Shown here piece by piece: positions 1 to 8,204 of a DNA stretch of 64,000 nt. Origin of the DNA: Haloarcula taiwanensis (GTDB taxonomy: Archaea; Halobacteriota; Halobacteria; Halobacteriales; Haloarculaceae); assembly GCA_002844335.1 (NCBI GenBank), contig CP019154.1, forward strand, positions 806,001 through 870,000, written 5' to 3'. Each line of letters begins with the position of its first letter. Position 1 is the first letter of the stretch. The translations under genes and the position numbers were made by a program. A model generated the notes under the pieces. That model ran no database searches. It was not told the origin of the DNA and saw nothing but the letters and a program-made list of their open reading frames with translations.

Positions 1-82
1 GGAGGATTCGGTACTCCTCGTCAGAGAGTATTTCGCGCCACTCCTCGTCGGTGCCCGGCAGTTCTTCTTCGGATTCACTCAT
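1..82 (-). CDS. msrB: Peptide-methionine (R)-S-oxide reductase MsrB, N-terminal fragment (runs off window)
   Basis: Only the first 27 codons are in the window; the ATG is at 82-80. The translation begins MSESEEELPGTDEEW and continues REILSDEEYRIL. This is the usual haloarchaeal MsrB opening: an acidic N-terminus, then the D/E-W-R-x-x-L-S/T-x-E-x-Y helix that precedes the first zinc CxxC pair. MsrB reduces methionine-R-sulfoxide in oxidised proteins. No catalytic residue is visible, so the call rests on the N-terminal signature alone. Confidence 0.6.
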   Translation of the reverse strand, partial: MSESEEELPGTDEEWREILSDEEYRIL

Positions 83-261
83 ACTCTACCGTACGCCCTC
101 CAGCGGTAAAAACGTAGACCCATCTGGCAGTCTCACCCACGCTGGGGGTCCAGCGATGCGACATATCTGGGCCGTCAGTGAAGGCGCACAGTGGTTGCCA
201 GTGTGGCAGTCACAACTTCTCGTCGCGGGGTCCCGTGTCCGGTTCCGAACCGAACTGGCGA

Positions 262-335
262 AGCCAGGGGTGGGATTTGAACCCACGAACTCTCGATTAC
301 AAGTCGAGTGCTTGGACCACCCAAGCTCCCCTGGC
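262..335 (-). tRNA. tRNA-Thr (anticodon UGU)
   Basis: Read on the minus strand, the 7-bp acceptor stem is GCCAGGG/CCCTGGC. The D arm is GCTT/AAGC. The anticodon arm CTCGA-CTTGTAA-TCGAG places TGT at positions 34-36. A 5-nt variable loop is followed by the T arm GTGGG-TTCAAAT-CCCAC. The discriminator is U and no CCA is encoded. All stems pair and no intron is visible. Confidence 0.95.
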
Positions 336-367
336 GCGGTTGCATACCAGCGTTGTGTGGGGACCAT

Positions 368-835
368 TTAGAGAGTATCGTTTTCGGTCGGCTTTTCGAG
401 CTCGATTCGATGTGGTGTGTAGCCGTGTGCGCGATATAACTGTCGGGCGGACTCGTTGTCCGCCATTGCTTCCAGCGCGAGGATGTCCGCACCAGCCTGG
501 CGGAGTAGTTCTTCCGCCGTATCGAGCAGTTCGCTGCCGATCCCCCGGTTTCTGTGGACCGGTTCGACGAAGATGTTCTCGATGATGCCCCGTGTCTTAT
601 CTTGTTCGTACCGGCCGCTGTCGATAGTCACCATGACGAACCCGACGACGTGTCGGTCTATACGGGCGATACAGACGTTTTCGGCGACGATTCGCTGTAC
701 GACAGTCTCCCGGACCGCGGTCCGGTTCCGGTCCCCGAACAGATGTGACCCGTGAGCACGCTGGCTCTCCGCCAGTCGGACCCACAGGTCGACGATGGTG
801 TCCACGTCATCCATCGAGGCGGTGGCAATCTCCAC
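368..835 (-). CDS. GNAT family N-acetyltransferase
   Basis: This 155-aa protein is a single GNAT domain, probably cytosolic. Acetyl-CoA binding motif A is clear: the beta-4 segment NIFVEPVHRNRGIGSELLD carries R-N-R-G-I-G at about residues 95-100. Motif B follows as NESARQLYRAHGY at 127-139, with the usual N...AR.LY...G pattern. Full length matches a typical single-domain GNAT. The substrate cannot be inferred from sequence. It is transcribed alone, upstream of tRNA-Thr on the same strand. The start MEIATASMDDV gives the standard first beta strand. Confidence 0.85.
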   Translation of the reverse strand: MEIATASMDDVDTIVDLWVRLAESQRAHGSHLFGDRNRTAVRETVVQRIVAENVCIARIDRHVVGFVMVTIDSGRYEQDKTRGIIENIFVEPVHRNRGIGSELLDTAEELLRQAGADILALEAMADNESARQLYRAHGYTPHRIELEKPTENDTL

Positions 836-921
836 GGTAGTACTCCGTGGCGTACGGTCAAAACAGTTCGGCCACGCCGCCGTCTCTGTCTGCTGTGAGC
901 GCAGAGGCCCGCCAGCGCGGC

Positions 922-1497
922 TCAGACATCACGACAGTCCGAACAGAGGAGTTGCCCGTTGAACGACGCTAGATCCCGTGTAAACGTGCTGCAGGCAGAA
1001 CAGATACCCTGATTATCAAACGAATCCTCGGCGGCGGACTGCATCCCATCGGTGGTGGCTTCTTGACCGGTCGTTGCAACCGGCGAGGGCTGCTCGACAA
1101 CGCTCGTCGACTCGCTCTCTAGTCTCGCGGTCGAGAGGATGTCATGCTCAGTCAGCGTTCCGAGCGGTTCACTGTCCGCCGTGACCAAGAGGAACTCGGC
1201 GGACCGCGTCGCCATTCGGTCGCGGGCCTCCGGAAGCCCGGCGTCAGGGTCAATCGTTGGAATGGACTCGCGCATCACGTCGCCGACTGTGGCGGTGTCC
1301 GGGTCGCCCCCATCGACGATGTATGCCAGCACGTCCCTGTCCGTCGCGACGCCGACCGGTTCGTTCCCCCGCAATACGAGAATCGGGTGCTGGTCCTCAC
1401 GGATCAGCAACTCCGTCGTTTCGAGGAGGTCGTCGGACTCGCTCGCACCGACGTACTCTCGGTTCATAACCTCCCGCACAGTGACCTCACCGTTCAT
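922..1497 (-). CDS. CBS-domain pair protein with C-terminal zinc ribbon
   Basis: This 191-aa protein, counted from MNGEVTVREVM, has three parts. Two CBS motifs lie at about residues 6-60 and 68-122; CBS pairs usually bind adenine nucleotides. A disordered acidic linker follows to about 163. A C-terminal zinc ribbon has C-x2-C (CSAC) and C-x2-C (CSDC). A second in-frame ATG at 1512 would add five residues. The downstream ATG is preferred because a TATA-like element at 1521-1529 is 28 nt upstream, fitting leaderless transcription. A perfect 15-nt inverted repeat lies between that box and the start. The CBS-plus-zinc-ribbon layout suggests a nucleotide-sensing adaptor; the partner is unknown. 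Confidence 0.8.
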   Translation of the reverse strand: MNGEVTVREVMNREYVGASESDDLLETTELLIREDQHPILVLRGNEPVGVATDRDVLAYIVDGGDPDTATVGDVMRESIPTIDPDAGLPEARDRMATRSAEFLLVTADSEPLGTLTEHDILSTARLESESTSVVEQPSPVATTGQEATTDGMQSAAEDSFDNQGICSACSTFTRDLASFNGQLLCSDCRDV

Positions 1498-1499
1498 GT

Positions 1500-1514
1500 G
1501 TGTGGTTACCACAC
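1500..1514 (-). promoter_or_regulatory. 15-nt palindrome between TATA-like box and start of the CBS/zinc-ribbon gene
   Basis: GTGTGGT-T-ACCACAC is a perfect 7+1+7 inverted repeat. It ends 3 nt before the preferred ATG (1497) and starts 7 nt after a TATA-like element at 1521-1529. A protein bound here would cover the transcription start, so a repressor operator is a reasonable inference. Confidence 0.45.
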
Positions 1515-1564
1515 GACCGGTCTAAAAGATACCTCCACTACGTTTATATCGCGTGACTCACAAA

Positions 1565-2338
1565 TTACTCAGTTGTTTCGGTTTCGATGGTGACGGCCTC
1601 GCCGGTCGATCGACAGGTCTCTAACGCGTGCTTGGCGTCCATCCCGGCCGTAGCTGCCGTCCGTCCGCGTCCGACGCCGACTTTCAGCTCCACATCGACG
1701 GCGTCGCGGACGTGGTTGATTGCATCGTGGTAGTCCGCCTCGTCCAAGTCCGGGCAGACTGCGATGACGTTATCACCGCCGACGAAAAACGATAGCGAGT
1801 CGTGGGCCTCACGCATATACTTCATGAGTGCCGCGTACCCCTGCTCTATCTGGATGAAGGTGTCGAACTCATTGAGCTGGTCTGTGTACTTCTCGGTGGC
1901 GTCGTCGACATCGAAATGCGCGAGTTGTACGTCTGTGGGCTTCCGGAACTCATCGTCGATCGTCTGGCCGCGTAGCACTTCTCGCCGCCCCTTGTCCTGC
2001 GCACTCCCGGCCTCCTGAAGTTGTTCCGTTGCCGTCCCCAGCGCCGAGACGGGTGTCGTTCCCGTCGCGACCGAGAGGCTCATCGTCACCGGGTAGCGAT
2101 TGCCGACGGACTCCTGAATGAGTGCGTGTGCCGCCTCGTCCAGTCCGTTCGTCACGGCAATCATGTTGTCGAACCGCGAGAAGAAGATGTAGCCGTCGCG
2201 GTTCCCGAACAGTTGTGCGAGGTCAGCGTACAGCCGAGATTGGAGTGTTTGAAGATCGACTTCACGGCGAGGTTTCGGCGTCACGGTCCACGGGCCGTAG
2301 TTGTCTATCTGTATATGGGTTATCTGGGTGTTAGTCAC
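1565..2338 (-). CDS. GTP cyclohydrolase III (GTP cyclohydrolase IIa)
   Basis: This 257-aa protein opens the GTP imidazole ring to give 2-amino-5-formylamino-6-ribosylamino-4(3H)-pyrimidinone phosphate, the first step of archaeal riboflavin/F420 synthesis. The start is GTG at 2338, giving VTNTQITHIQIDNYGPWTV, the conserved family N-terminus; the longer ATG frame adds a non-family extension. Two cyclase-like halves are visible: the first has SRFDNMIAVTNG at about residues 73-84, and the second has the related FFVGGDNVIAVCPD near 185-198. The region MSLSVATGTTP carries a conserved family segment. The length is full. It lies just downstream of a small winged-helix gene on the same strand. Confidence 0.9.
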   Translation of the reverse strand: MTNTQITHIQIDNYGPWTVTPKPRREVDLQTLQSRLYADLAQLFGNRDGYIFFSRFDNMIAVTNGLDEAAHALIQESVGNRYPVTMSLSVATGTTPVSALGTATEQLQEAGSAQDKGRREVLRGQTIDDEFRKPTDVQLAHFDVDDATEKYTDQLNEFDTFIQIEQGYAALMKYMREAHDSLSFFVGGDNVIAVCPDLDEADYHDAINHVRDAVDVELKVGVGRGRTAATAGMDAKHALETCRSTGEAVTIETETTE

Positions 2339-2447
2339 TGTCCATCGACAGTTTGGAAGCAACGGGTATTGCTCTATCGAAATGTACCGGCAGCGGGGAC
2401 TGTGATCCGGTCCGATCGGTGTCGGATTCCGGACGCGCAACCCAGTA

Positions 2448-2786
2448 TCAACAGTGGTCAGTCGGTACTACGTCGCGCTGCTGTATCTCGACAGTCCCGA
2501 CCATTGAGTTGTACGCAACGATGTCTGTCGCCGTCAGCTTTGGAAGGTGTTCGGTGAACAGTTCCTCGGTGAGTTCGGCTCTCGCAGTGTCCGGGACTGC
2601 TGTCGGCTCGATGTCACGCTCGGCCGCCAGAACCGACGCGGCGAGGTCCGACACGACGACCGGCTCATCGCGGTCAGCCAGTATCGACAGCGCGCGACGG
2701 CGAGTGTCGTTCGACAACAGGTCAGCAATAACGTCTTCGGGAAGCCCCTGTCCGGTGCGGCCACCGTTTGAAGATGTCGTCGCCAT
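2448..2786 (-). CDS. Small winged-helix protein (DUF7344-like)
   Basis: This 112-aa protein starts at MATTSSNGG; the longer upstream frame is compositionally foreign. The core LPEDVIADLLSNDTRRRALS continues into a predicted helix-turn-helix. A later segment, TEHLPKLTATDIVAYNSM, resembles the recognition-helix/wing region of haloarchaeal one-domain regulators in which H.LPKL...... precedes an aspartate. Such proteins usually bind DNA without a ligand domain. It ends 109 bp upstream of the GTP cyclohydrolase III start on the same strand, so co-transcription is possible. No target can be inferred. Confidence 0.7.
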   Translation of the reverse strand: MATTSSNGGRTGQGLPEDVIADLLSNDTRRRALSILADRDEPVVVSDLAASVLAAERDIEPTAVPDTARAELTEELFTEHLPKLTATDIVAYNSMVGTVEIQQRDVVPTDHC

Positions 2787-2841
2787 ACGCGATGCTACAC
2801 CGGCCACCCACAAGTATGTGTCGTGCCCACACACTACACAG

Positions 2842-3141
2842 TCAGGCCTGTTCGAGTCTGTACGGCCACCAGTCCGCCTCGCGCAGCGCGCGCCCGAGCG
2901 ATTTATGAAAGTCCGGGAAGTCCTCGAACTCCTCTTGGTCGACATATTCGAAGATGTCCGCCACGCTAACGACTGTCTCGTAGTCGATCCGAACCGGGTG
3001 GTCGCCGTACTGTTCGACGTATTCCTCGGCGGTCAGTGGGAAGTCCTCGTCCTCATCGACTTTCTTCGCCAGCACAGCGTGACCGTACTTGCGCCGGCCC
3101 TCGCTTCCTTCCTCACCGTCCGGATCGTGTGGCCAATCCAT
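2842..3141 (-). CDS. Conserved haloarchaeal protein (DUF5785-like)
   Basis: This 99-aa acidic protein begins MDWPHDPDGEEGSEG. I recognise it as a short, conserved haloarchaeal family of unknown function. It has no Cys pairs, membrane segment or signal peptide. A central block, YGDHPVRIDYETVVSVADIF, looks like a small alpha/beta fold, and the C-terminus is helical with two Trp. The ATG at 3141 is favoured over 3165 because the TATA-like CTTTTTATG at about 3166-3174 lies 28 nt upstream. No function is assigned. Confidence 0.75.
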   Translation of the reverse strand: MDWPHDPDGEEGSEGRRKYGHAVLAKKVDEDEDFPLTAEEYVEQYGDHPVRIDYETVVSVADIFEYVDQEEFEDFPDFHKSLGRALREADWWPYRLEQA

Positions 3142-3186
3142 ACGCGGTTCTCTGGACACTGGCATAAAAAGGGTTTCTCTCCCCGT

Positions 3187-4569
3187 CTACAGTTCGAAGC
3201 CGCTGTCGTTCCGGCTGCCGCTCCGTCGGAGAATCGCGATGACGACGCCGAACAGGAGTAACGCACCGAGCAGCCCGCCGATGATCAGCATCGTACTGAT
3301 ACCCATGACTGTCGCCGGGAGCGGCCCGAGTCCGCCGCCACTACCGACTGCGGGTTCAGTCTGGACTGCTGGATCCGTGCCTGTCGGTTCCGCCTCTGGT
3401 TCGGCACCGCCGTTTCCGTCGGTCTGGACCTCACTCTCAGTCACCCGAATGTCGCCAGCGTTGACATCGTTGAACTTGATCTGGAACTGTCCCGGTGTCG
3501 TCACGACCGTCGACAGCGTGACTGTCCGCTCGCCGTCTGCTGGCACAGTTACCGATGTCCGATTGACGACGTCACCGTCCACCTGCATCCGTGCGTCGTA
3601 GGTTCCTTCGATACCGCCGCTGTTGGAGACCGTTGCTTCAACGACGACCTGCTGCCCCTCAGAAACTTGCTCGCTGACAACCGCGGTTCGCGTGATGCTG
3701 AATGCAGGCTCGATCTTCCCAATCGCGTAGGCCGATGCCCCCGCCGTGTCCGCCTCGTAGACGACTTGCTCGGTTCGCGCCTCGACAACGCTCGTTTCGG
3801 CGGCTCGCCATGACCCGTTCACACGGTGATACACGCGGACCGCCGAAGCGTCGATGCCAGCCGACTGGAGATTCGAGCGGTTCAACACGAACTGCATTGA
3901 CGACGGCTGGACCCCCGCCGACGATCCGACGGTAACCACGCCGAACACTGATGCGTCGTCACCGGATGGCACTGGGATGTTTGCCGAGCTGGGATCGGTG
4001 TACTCCGTCACGTCCTGCGTGAAAGCCTCTTGTGACGCGTTGACCGTCCAAGACTGAAGCGTGAATGAGCGATTCGCTGGCCCCGAGACGTTCATCACGT
4101 ATGGTTCGTTCGTCGGGACCATCCCACCGCGTATTTTGAGTTGCCGTGTAGCCGGGTCCATCCGAGTTGGCTCCACAATTGCGGGCTTGACTTTGACTCG
4201 TCCGGCGGACTTCCCCGGGCTCTGGACCTTAATCCTGTACGTTCCAGGACTATCCAACTTCAATGCCTGTGTTCGCTCAACTGAAGAACCGGCGTCGACG
4301 ACGACTCGCTCAGTCACTCTAGTTGTACCGTTTACTACATACTCAATGTTCATTGCACCGCCCGAGCTGCCGGTGTTTTGGACTGTCGCGGTGACGTTCA
4401 CCGAGTCACCGGCAAGTATCGTATTTGTACCTTTTGACGCCCCGGACACAAATAGACTCGGTTCAGCAACAGCGGGCCCTGCCGCCGACACTGCGAGAAG
4501 GAGAGCGATGATACACACCGTCAAGAGGCCCGAAAAGTGCCGTCTTGTGGACCTATCCTCACGTACCAT
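3187..4569 (-). CDS. Secreted, membrane-anchored surface protein with CARDB-like and PGF-pre-PGF domains
   Basis: This 460-aa protein has a Sec-type signal peptide (residues about 12-36, hydrophobic core CIIALLLAVSAAG, cleavage near AVA-EPS). A CARDB-like beta-sandwich follows (about 45-120, ILAGDSVNVTATVQNTG). The middle (about 190-290) matches the PGF-pre-PGF pattern: NIPVPSGDDASVFGVV, then an MQFVLNRS...VRVYHRVNGSW segment. A second CARDB-like domain spans about 300-390 with several N-x-S/T sites. An acidic, Gly-rich linker leads to one C-terminal helix and a short basic tail. No PGF tripeptide precedes that helix. It is probably an S-layer-associated or adhesive protein tethered by its own membrane helix. 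Confidence 0.8.
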   Translation of the reverse strand: MVREDRSTRRHFSGLLTVCIIALLLAVSAAGPAVAEPSLFVSGASKGTNTILAGDSVNVTATVQNTGSSGGAMNIEYVVNGTTRVTERVVVDAGSSVERTQALKLDSPGTYRIKVQSPGKSAGRVKVKPAIVEPTRMDPATRQLKIRGGMVPTNEPYVMNVSGPANRSFTLQSWTVNASQEAFTQDVTEYTDPSSANIPVPSGDDASVFGVVTVGSSAGVQPSSMQFVLNRSNLQSAGIDASAVRVYHRVNGSWRAAETSVVEARTEQVVYEADTAGASAYAIGKIEPAFSITRTAVVSEQVSEGQQVVVEATVSNSGGIEGTYDARMQVDGDVVNRTSVTVPADGERTVTLSTVVTTPGQFQIKFNDVNAGDIRVTESEVQTDGNGGAEPEAEPTGTDPAVQTEPAVGSGGGLGPLPATVMGISTMLIIGGLLGALLLFGVVIAILRRSGSRNDSGFEL

Positions 4570-4822
4570 TATACGGATATAATCCGGACCATCGACATAA
4601 AACCGCCCGATTGCCTCGGTTCAGTAAACTGTCCTTACGACTCAGAAAGATGCGAATTCTGTGGTTCCCCGTTGCGGTGTTGTTGCTCGCGCCGTCTGTT
4701 GATTCAGGCCCGACGCACTCCAGAGCAAAGCGATCACACTCACTGCGTTCGGGCGACGGGACTTGCAGGGTTCAAATCACAGCTGGCGTACTTGCCACTC
4801 ACGGTTTGTTCGTGGCAAAATA
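4570..4822. other. Intergenic region with a stray B-box-like tRNA fragment
   Basis: These 253 bp lie between the surface-protein start and the tRNA-Ser 3' end and contain no convincing gene. GGGTTCAAATC at 4768-4778 resembles a tRNA T-loop but points opposite to tRNA-Ser, and no matching stems or anticodon arm surround it. Confidence 0.5.
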
Positions 4823-4906
4823 CGGTGGGACTGGGATTTGAACCCAGGAATCCGTGAGGATACCTGCTTTCAAGGCAGGCGCAATAGGCCGCTCTGCCAT
4901 CCCACC
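4823..4906 (-). tRNA. tRNA-Ser (anticodon UGA)
   Basis: On the minus strand the acceptor GGTGGGA pairs with TCCCACC, followed by discriminator G, which is typical of Ser. The anticodon arm CCTGC-CTTGAAA-GCAGG places TGA at 34-36. A long class II variable arm (ATCCTCACGGAT region) precedes the T arm CTGGG-TTCAAAT-CCCAG. The gene is 84 nt with no encoded CCA and no intron. Confidence 0.95.
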
Positions 4907-4932
4907 GCAGTCAAGCATATTCGGTGGGCCTT

Positions 4933-5685
4933 CTAAGGCCTGTCGGTCTCTCGGACCACACTCGGCTCGTCATCGTCGTCGATAACGCGTATTCCGAGGT
5001 CGTCGAGAAATGCCATCGTCCGTTGCGGTACGACCCGACCAGCCCGGTTTCGGGCGCGTAGCAGCGGCACGATGGTCTTGAGATCGGCTCGTGTTTCGAG
5101 AGTGGGTGTCGATGGGAGAAAGTCTACATCGAGACCGGCGTCGGCAGCACGCTCACCGATAGTTTCGATTGCCGGGGTAGCGTAACTGTCCTCGAAATCT
5201 ATCGGTTCGCCGAAGCCGGCGTAGTAAACGCGGCCGCTCGAAGCAGGGCCGAGAACCACGCCGCTGGACCGAAGTTTCATCGCCGCACTGTCGATAAGTT
5301 GGCGTGTCAACAGCGCCGCTGTCGGTTCGACGGCGGCGACAGTTGCGACGTCTTCCCGGTCAAGGAGGTGCGTCACTGTGTTCCCGACCCGACCCGCGAA
5401 CGTCGAACCGACCTGTACCTCGAACCGAGCGTTGCCCGGTGATTCGAGCGCCTCCGTCACCGGCTCTCGCACCGCGGCCTCGGGGTCGACGCCGTCCGGG
5501 ACCTGTTCCGAGGGTCGGTAGTTCACCAACAACTCGGCACCGCTGATCTCCACTGCACGACAGACGTCGAGCAACATGGCCTCGTATAGCTCAGCAGCCT
5601 CGGCGTCGTCTACAATGCCGCCAGCCAACTCCTGTAACACGAACCCTTCAACTGGCGGGTCAGCCAGCACAGTTACCGTAGTCAT
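4933..5685 (-). CDS. DUF2064-like (GT-A nucleotidyl/glycosyltransferase-like) protein
   Basis: This 250-aa cytosolic protein begins MTTVTVLADPPVEGFVLQ. It has a Rossmann-like pattern with an early beta strand, an alternating alpha/beta middle and the segment LLTRQLIDSAAMKLRSSGVVLGP. That segment resembles TIGR04282/DUF2064 proteins, where a D-A-x-x-x-L..-D-x-V-x-G-P element precedes substrate-binding strands. Relatives include CofC-type guanylyltransferases. The usual DxD-like metal site is not obvious, so activity is uncertain. It sits just upstream of tRNA-Ser in the same orientation and diverges from the zinc-finger gene at 5786. Confidence 0.5.
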   Translation of the reverse strand: MTTVTVLADPPVEGFVLQELAGGIVDDAEAAELYEAMLLDVCRAVEISGAELLVNYRPSEQVPDGVDPEAAVREPVTEALESPGNARFEVQVGSTFAGRVGNTVTHLLDREDVATVAAVEPTAALLTRQLIDSAAMKLRSSGVVLGPASSGRVYYAGFGEPIDFEDSYATPAIETIGERAADAGLDVDFLPSTPTLETRADLKTIVPLLRARNRAGRVVPQRTMAFLDDLGIRVIDDDDEPSVVRETDRP

Positions 5686-5785
5686 ACTGTCTTCTCGGCC
5701 CGACTGTGATTAGTCCCTTGTGTTCCCGTGCAGCGACAGAACAATTATAAGATGTGAGTAGTATTTGATAACTAAGAGAAACTAT

Positions 5786-6328
5786 ATGGAGCAATCCCAG
5801 ACCTACAAATGTGATGGATGTGGGTCGGAGTACCGTGTTCTTGGGGAGTCGCAACCGAAGATTGTGTGCCGCGACTGCGAACGCGAAGCCACGCTGTCCG
5901 GGACCGCAGCGGCACAGCGGGCGTACCATGTCGGCTACATCCGGTATCGTGAGGCGCGCCGCCAGCTATCCGACGCACTGGAGACCGTCGAAGACGGAGA
6001 GATGGCGCTCGCTCGGGGCGGGTTCGACAGTGCCGCAGCGGACTTCGAGGAAAGCGTCGAGGAGTTCACAACGGCTGTCCGTGAAGCAGACGATAACGGG
6101 CTGGCCGAGTTGTCGGAACGCGCGCGTAAGAAGGCGACCTGTCTCTGGCAGGCCGCCGAGTGGCTCAGCGGGATGACCTACGCCAGCGAACAGGGTGAGT
6201 CGACACAGGCGAGCCAGTACCGCCACGACGCCGAAAACCGGCTACAGGCAGCAACAGAGTACGGGACAGTGTCGAGCCCGGACGAGTTGCTTCAAGACGT
6301 TGACACCGAAGTCCGGTCTGACACCTGA
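5786..6328 (+). CDS. Zinc-finger protein with TPR-like helical domain
   Basis: This 180-aa protein starts at MEQSQTYKCDGCGSEYRVLG. The N-terminal zinc finger has CxxC at residues 8-11 and CxxC at about 28-31 (CRDC). The rest (about 45-175) is all-helical and resembles paired antiparallel helices of tetratricopeptide type, e.g. GGFDSAAADFEESVEEFTTA. There is no membrane segment. A scaffold or adaptor role is plausible but unproven. The ATG at 5786 puts the zinc finger at the very N-terminus; the upstream ATG at 5765 adds only seven residues. It diverges from the DUF2064-like gene. Confidence 0.65.
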   Translation: MEQSQTYKCDGCGSEYRVLGESQPKIVCRDCEREATLSGTAAAQRAYHVGYIRYREARRQLSDALETVEDGEMALARGGFDSAAADFEESVEEFTTAVREADDNGLAELSERARKKATCLWQAAEWLSGMTYASEQGESTQASQYRHDAENRLQAATEYGTVSSPDELLQDVDTEVRSDT

Positions 6329-6955
6329 CTACCGCCCGCGTCGGCCTTTCGTCTGCCGGTAGTCCTGTCCGAGCGTCTCGCTGAAGTGGTCCAGAAATGC
6401 CGTCCGTTCCGCGTCGGTCTGTTCGGCGGGCGGGAGCATCGGCAGGATTTCGAACCCGCGACCGCGGATCGTCGTCGCATGCCGGTCTTCAATGTCGAGT
6501 TCGTCTTCACTCATCGTCGTGTACTCGAAGGCTAGCTCTTCGAGGGGTCGCTGCCCAACTGGCAGCAGAATCTCGGGGTTTATCATCCGTATCTCGCTGT
6601 TGAGATAGGGTTCGCAGTTGACGACCTCCTCGTCGGTTGCCGCTCTGTCTGGATGGCGACAGCGGGTCACGTACGTCAGGAACGTGTTCTCCAGCTGCGG
6701 CCTGTCGGCGTCCGGGTCCGAGCACATGTCGACCGCCGCGAGAATGTCGAGCAGTTCGCGCTCGCGCTCGTCGGTGAAGGGGATGCCAGACTCGTCCGTG
6801 CCGACCGAGGGCGAGTCACCGAGGACGATGAACTCGGCACCCACGTCGCCGTAGCCGTGGACGACGTTCTCGCGCGTCTCACAGAGTGCGGGGCAGTTCT
6901 GGCACTCCTCGTCCATCCCGAACGGGTTCGACTTGGACTCCTGATGTGCGTCCAT
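6329..6955 (-). CDS. Uracil-DNA glycosylase superfamily protein (family 4/5-like)
   Basis: This 208-aa protein has CQNCPALCETRENVVHGYGD at about residues 18-37, resembling the N-terminal Fe-S cysteines of family 4/5 UDGs. A later Cys in TRCRHPDR fits a third ligand. Motif A appears as IVLGDSPSVGTDESGIPF, in place of the usual GEAPGxxEDxxGxPF, so the catalytic acidic position differs from canonical family 4. The helix ENTFLTYVTRCRHP and PEILLPVGQRPLEEL match the N-C-x-P and GxxA elements. It probably acts in base-excision repair, but the altered motif A leaves substrate and activity open. It lies one base from the chorismate synthase stop codon on the same strand, downstream of aroC. Confidence 0.75.
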   Translation of the reverse strand: MDAHQESKSNPFGMDEECQNCPALCETRENVVHGYGDVGAEFIVLGDSPSVGTDESGIPFTDERERELLDILAAVDMCSDPDADRPQLENTFLTYVTRCRHPDRAATDEEVVNCEPYLNSEIRMINPEILLPVGQRPLEELAFEYTTMSEDELDIEDRHATTIRGRGFEILPMLPPAEQTDAERTAFLDHFSETLGQDYRQTKGRRGR

Positions 6956-6956
6956 G

Positions 6957-8156
6957 TTAGTCGTCGTCGATGGTTTTCGCGTGGGTGTCCGCGTCCTCGG
7001 GGTCGTTCTGCGGGCTGGACGGATGGTAGTCGGTGTCGTACTCGCCCGGCCGGTCGTCGAGTCGGTCGGGGTTGATGCGCCCGCCGAGCAGCATGAAGTC
7101 CAGTATCGTACAGGCGAGCATGGCCTCGACGACCGGGACCGCCCGCGGCGGCAGAACTGGGTCGTGGCGGCCCGTGACCGTTATCTCCTTTTCCTCGCCG
7201 GTCTCCCAGTCGACGGTCTTCTGGGTCTTCGGGAAGGAGACGGGCGCGTGCCAGGTGACCTCGCCGTAGATGGGGTCGCCCGTCGTGATACCGCCCTGGA
7301 GCCCGCCGTGGTCGTTGCCCACGGGGACCGGGTCGCCGTCGGCCGAGAACTCCCAGTCCTCGGTGTACTCCGACCCGGTGGCGGTGCGGGCCTCGCGGCC
7401 GATGCCGAGTTCGAAGTCGGTGACCGCCGGGATGGAGTACATCGCTTGGCCGAGCCGCGAGGGAATCGAGTCGAAGCGGGGCGCGCCCAGCCCGCGGGGG
7501 ACGCCGCGACACTCGAAGTAGATGGCCCCGCCGATGGAGTCGCCCTCCTTCTGGTACTTGTCGGCCAGTTCCCGCATCTCCTCGGCGGCCTCGGGGTCGC
7601 CACAGCGGACCTCGTTTTCCTCGCTGTGTTCGAGCATCTCCTCGAAGGTCACGTCGTCGGCCTCTACGTCGCCGATCTGGCAGACGTGGGCCTTGATCGT
7701 CACGTCGTAGTCGGACTGTTCGAGCACCTGCTTTGCGACGCCACCGGCGGCGACCCAGTTGACCGTCTCGCGGGCCGAGGAGCGGCCGCCCCCGCCCCAG
7801 TTCCGGGTCCCGAACTTCGCGGAGTAGGTGTAGTCGCCATGTGAGGGCCGCGGAGCCGTGATGAACGGCTCGTACTTGCCCGAGCGGGCGTCCTTGTTCT
7901 GGATGACCATCCCGATTGGCGTGCCCGTGGTGTAGCCGTCCTGAATTCCGGACTGGATGCTCACCTTGTCGGGTTCTCCCCGCGAGGTGGTAATCATCGA
8001 CTGGCCGGGCTTGCGCCGGTCGAGGTCCTTCTGTATCTCCTCCTCGGAGAGTTCGACGCCCGCCGGGATGCCGGAGACGGTACAGCCCATCGCATCCCCG
8101 TGAGACTCGCCGTAGGTCGTCATGCGGAACAGACGACCGAACTCGTTGCCGTTCAT
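6957..8156 (-). CDS. aroC: Chorismate synthase
   Basis: This 399-aa enzyme converts 5-enolpyruvylshikimate-3-phosphate to chorismate with reduced FMN, the last common step of aromatic synthesis. Family signatures are intact: GRLFRMTTYGESHGDAMGC at residues 7-25, then RRKPGQSMITTSRGEPDKV, a C-x-x-ARE-like block at SSARETVNWVAAGGVAK, and GNDHGGLQGGITTGDPI in the second half. The C-terminus is an acidic halophilic tail. EPSP synthase, which makes its substrate, is encoded 550 bp upstream on the same strand with a REC-like gene between them. The UDG-like gene follows immediately. Confidence 0.97.
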   Translation of the reverse strand: MNGNEFGRLFRMTTYGESHGDAMGCTVSGIPAGVELSEEEIQKDLDRRKPGQSMITTSRGEPDKVSIQSGIQDGYTTGTPIGMVIQNKDARSGKYEPFITAPRPSHGDYTYSAKFGTRNWGGGGRSSARETVNWVAAGGVAKQVLEQSDYDVTIKAHVCQIGDVEADDVTFEEMLEHSEENEVRCGDPEAAEEMRELADKYQKEGDSIGGAIYFECRGVPRGLGAPRFDSIPSRLGQAMYSIPAVTDFELGIGREARTATGSEYTEDWEFSADGDPVPVGNDHGGLQGGITTGDPIYGEVTWHAPVSFPKTQKTVDWETGEEKEITVTGRHDPVLPPRAVPVVEAMLACTILDFMLLGGRINPDRLDDRPGEYDTDYHPSSPQNDPEDADTHAKTIDDD

Positions 8157-8204
8157 TACAGTGGTGTCGGGGTTCAGGGCATTTGAACCTTGTAGATGCG
8201 CCCC

